A DNA stretch of 6,402 bases from Anaerolineales bacterium UBA6663 (GTDB lineage: Bacteria > Chloroflexota > Anaerolineae > Anaerolineales > UBA6663): the NCBI GenBank assembly GCA_002455335.1, contig DKKP01000428.1:1-6402 (forward strand). The letters run 5' to 3'. This document shows positions 6,122 to 6,402 of the stretch, in pieces. Position 1 is the stretch's first letter. Each line of letters opens with the position of its first letter. The notes under the pieces are model-generated. The model made no database searches, had not been told where the DNA came from, and was given only the letters and a program-made list of their open reading frames with translations. Both the position numbers and the translations under genes were made by a program.

Positions 6122-6150
6122 AAAAGTCTGGTCTACAGTTGGTTTCAGAC
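6122..6150 (-). terminator. Weak terminator candidate after the receiver gene
   Basis: On the - strand GTCTG (plus positions 6146-6150) can pair with CAGAC (6126-6130) across a 15-nt loop, followed directly by four T (6122-6125). The place, about 30 nt after the stop of the receiver gene, is right, but a 5-bp stem with a large loop and a short T run is weak. Confidence 0.25.
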
Positions 6151-6156
6151 AGCCGC

Positions 6157-6176
6157 GGTTGGCGACGGTTGGCGAC
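6157..6176. repeat. Tandem duplication of a 10-mer
   Basis: GGTTGGCGAC occurs twice without a gap (6157-6166, 6167-6176), two bases outside the stop codon of the receiver gene. It may be a recent slippage event or a pair of protein-binding sites one helical turn apart. Nothing in the sequence decides between these. Confidence 0.85.
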
Positions 6177-6178
6177 GC

Positions 6179-6402
6179 CTAATCCGCTTCAAACCTTTCC
6201 GCTTGTGTCTGTGGTTGGGTCGACAGAAGGCGCTCGAGGGCCGCCCATAACGCGCGCACCGCGATGGGCTTTGACATATACAAATCGCAGCCCGCGGCAA
6301 GCGCCCGCTCCGCGTCTCCTGGAAGCGCTTTGGCCGTGATCGCCACGACCGGGATCGCGCGCGAAGCCGGATTGGACTTCAATCGTCGTGCCACTTCGTA
6401 GC
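6179..6402 (-). CDS. CheY-like receiver domain, C-terminal end (cut by window edge)
   Basis: The last 74 or so residues of a protein ending in a response-regulator receiver domain. Visible parts are the YEVARRLKSNP helix (alpha-3 region), the strand IPVVAIT with the conserved Thr that senses phosphorylation, a GDAERALAAGCD helix, the strand DLYMSKPI with the invariant Lys before a Pro, and the last helix. The phospho-acceptor Asp and the acidic pair lie beyond the right edge. The reading frame is open to base 6402, so the GTG at 6392-6394 is internal. Only about 15 residues follow the receiver fold and there is no output domain after it. The protein is therefore either a stand-alone receiver or, as the GCDLYMSKPI style suggests, a hybrid histidine kinase with a C-terminal receiver. 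The TAG stop is at 6179-6181. It is a plausible regulatory partner of the c-di-GMP gene downstream, but only by position. Confidence 0.9.
   Translation of the reverse strand, partial: YEVARRLKSNPASRAIPVVAITAKALPGDAERALAAGCDLYMSKPIAVRALWAALERLLSTQPQTQAERFEAD

Larger units (their letters stand above)
5969..6178 (-). promoter_or_regulatory. 210-nt leader/intergenic region upstream of the peptide genes
   Basis: No gene is visible in this stretch. It must carry the promoter of the peptide/GGDEF-HD-GYP transcript unless that is read from the receiver gene, but I find no convincing -35/-10 pair. Structure seen: the 7-mer AGTACCG twice (6002-6008 and 6016-6022), a third TACCG core at 5996-6000, a C(TTCG)G loop with a 3-bp stem near 5996-6005 on the - strand, a weak hairpin near 6126-6150, and a tandem 10-mer at 6157-6176. 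The direct repeats could be binding sites for a regulator such as the neighbouring response regulator, but this is inference. Confidence 0.4.

Noticed and set aside
6106..6339. A 77-codon + strand frame over the receiver gene
   Set aside because: It is antisense to a clear receiver domain and has no recognisable features.

Overview
The window is GC-rich DNA, apart from one AT-rich spacer, with dense bacterial gene packing. I see no phage, insertion sequence, CRISPR array, tRNA or rRNA. The gene content (trpB-trpA, a DUF72 protein, a large GGDEF/HD-GYP membrane protein, two-component signalling) and heptanucleotide tandem repeats in an intergenic spacer would fit a member of the Chloroflexota. 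That assignment is a low-confidence impression from style and not a proof.

Left part, + strand (1-1915): the 3' half of trpB, complete trpA and a small VOC-fold (glyoxalase/epimerase-like) gene lie in a row and look like the end of a tryptophan operon. TrpB and TrpA form the tryptophan synthase complex; the job of the VOC protein is unknown. The 88-nt trpB-trpA spacer holds a perfect 26-bp inverted repeat built from mirrored 7-nt tandem units, ending just before the trpA ribosome binding site.

Centre and right, - strand (1912-6402): read in the direction of transcription, the order is the 3' end of a CheY-like receiver gene (cut by the right edge), a 210-nt leader/intergenic stretch, two small genes for exported or membrane-anchored peptides (54 and 73 aa), a 901-909 aa c-di-GMP enzyme, and a DUF72 gene. 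The DUF72 gene converges on the VOC gene, and their stop codons share the four bases CTAG.

The most interesting part is the block 5969-2801. The two small peptides are not obviously related over their full length, but both end in V-[SG]-W-G-G-x-x. They sit directly upstream of a protein with the order membrane module, GGDEF, second membrane module, HD-GYP. The two membrane modules align to each other without gaps over well over 100 residues (offset 424 residues), so the protein looks like a fusion of two sensor-output proteins that share one ancestral sensor: one output makes c-di-GMP and the other degrades it. Both catalytic domains keep their key residues. A working hypothesis, not shown by the sequence, is that the exported peptides and the twin sensor belong to one signalling unit.
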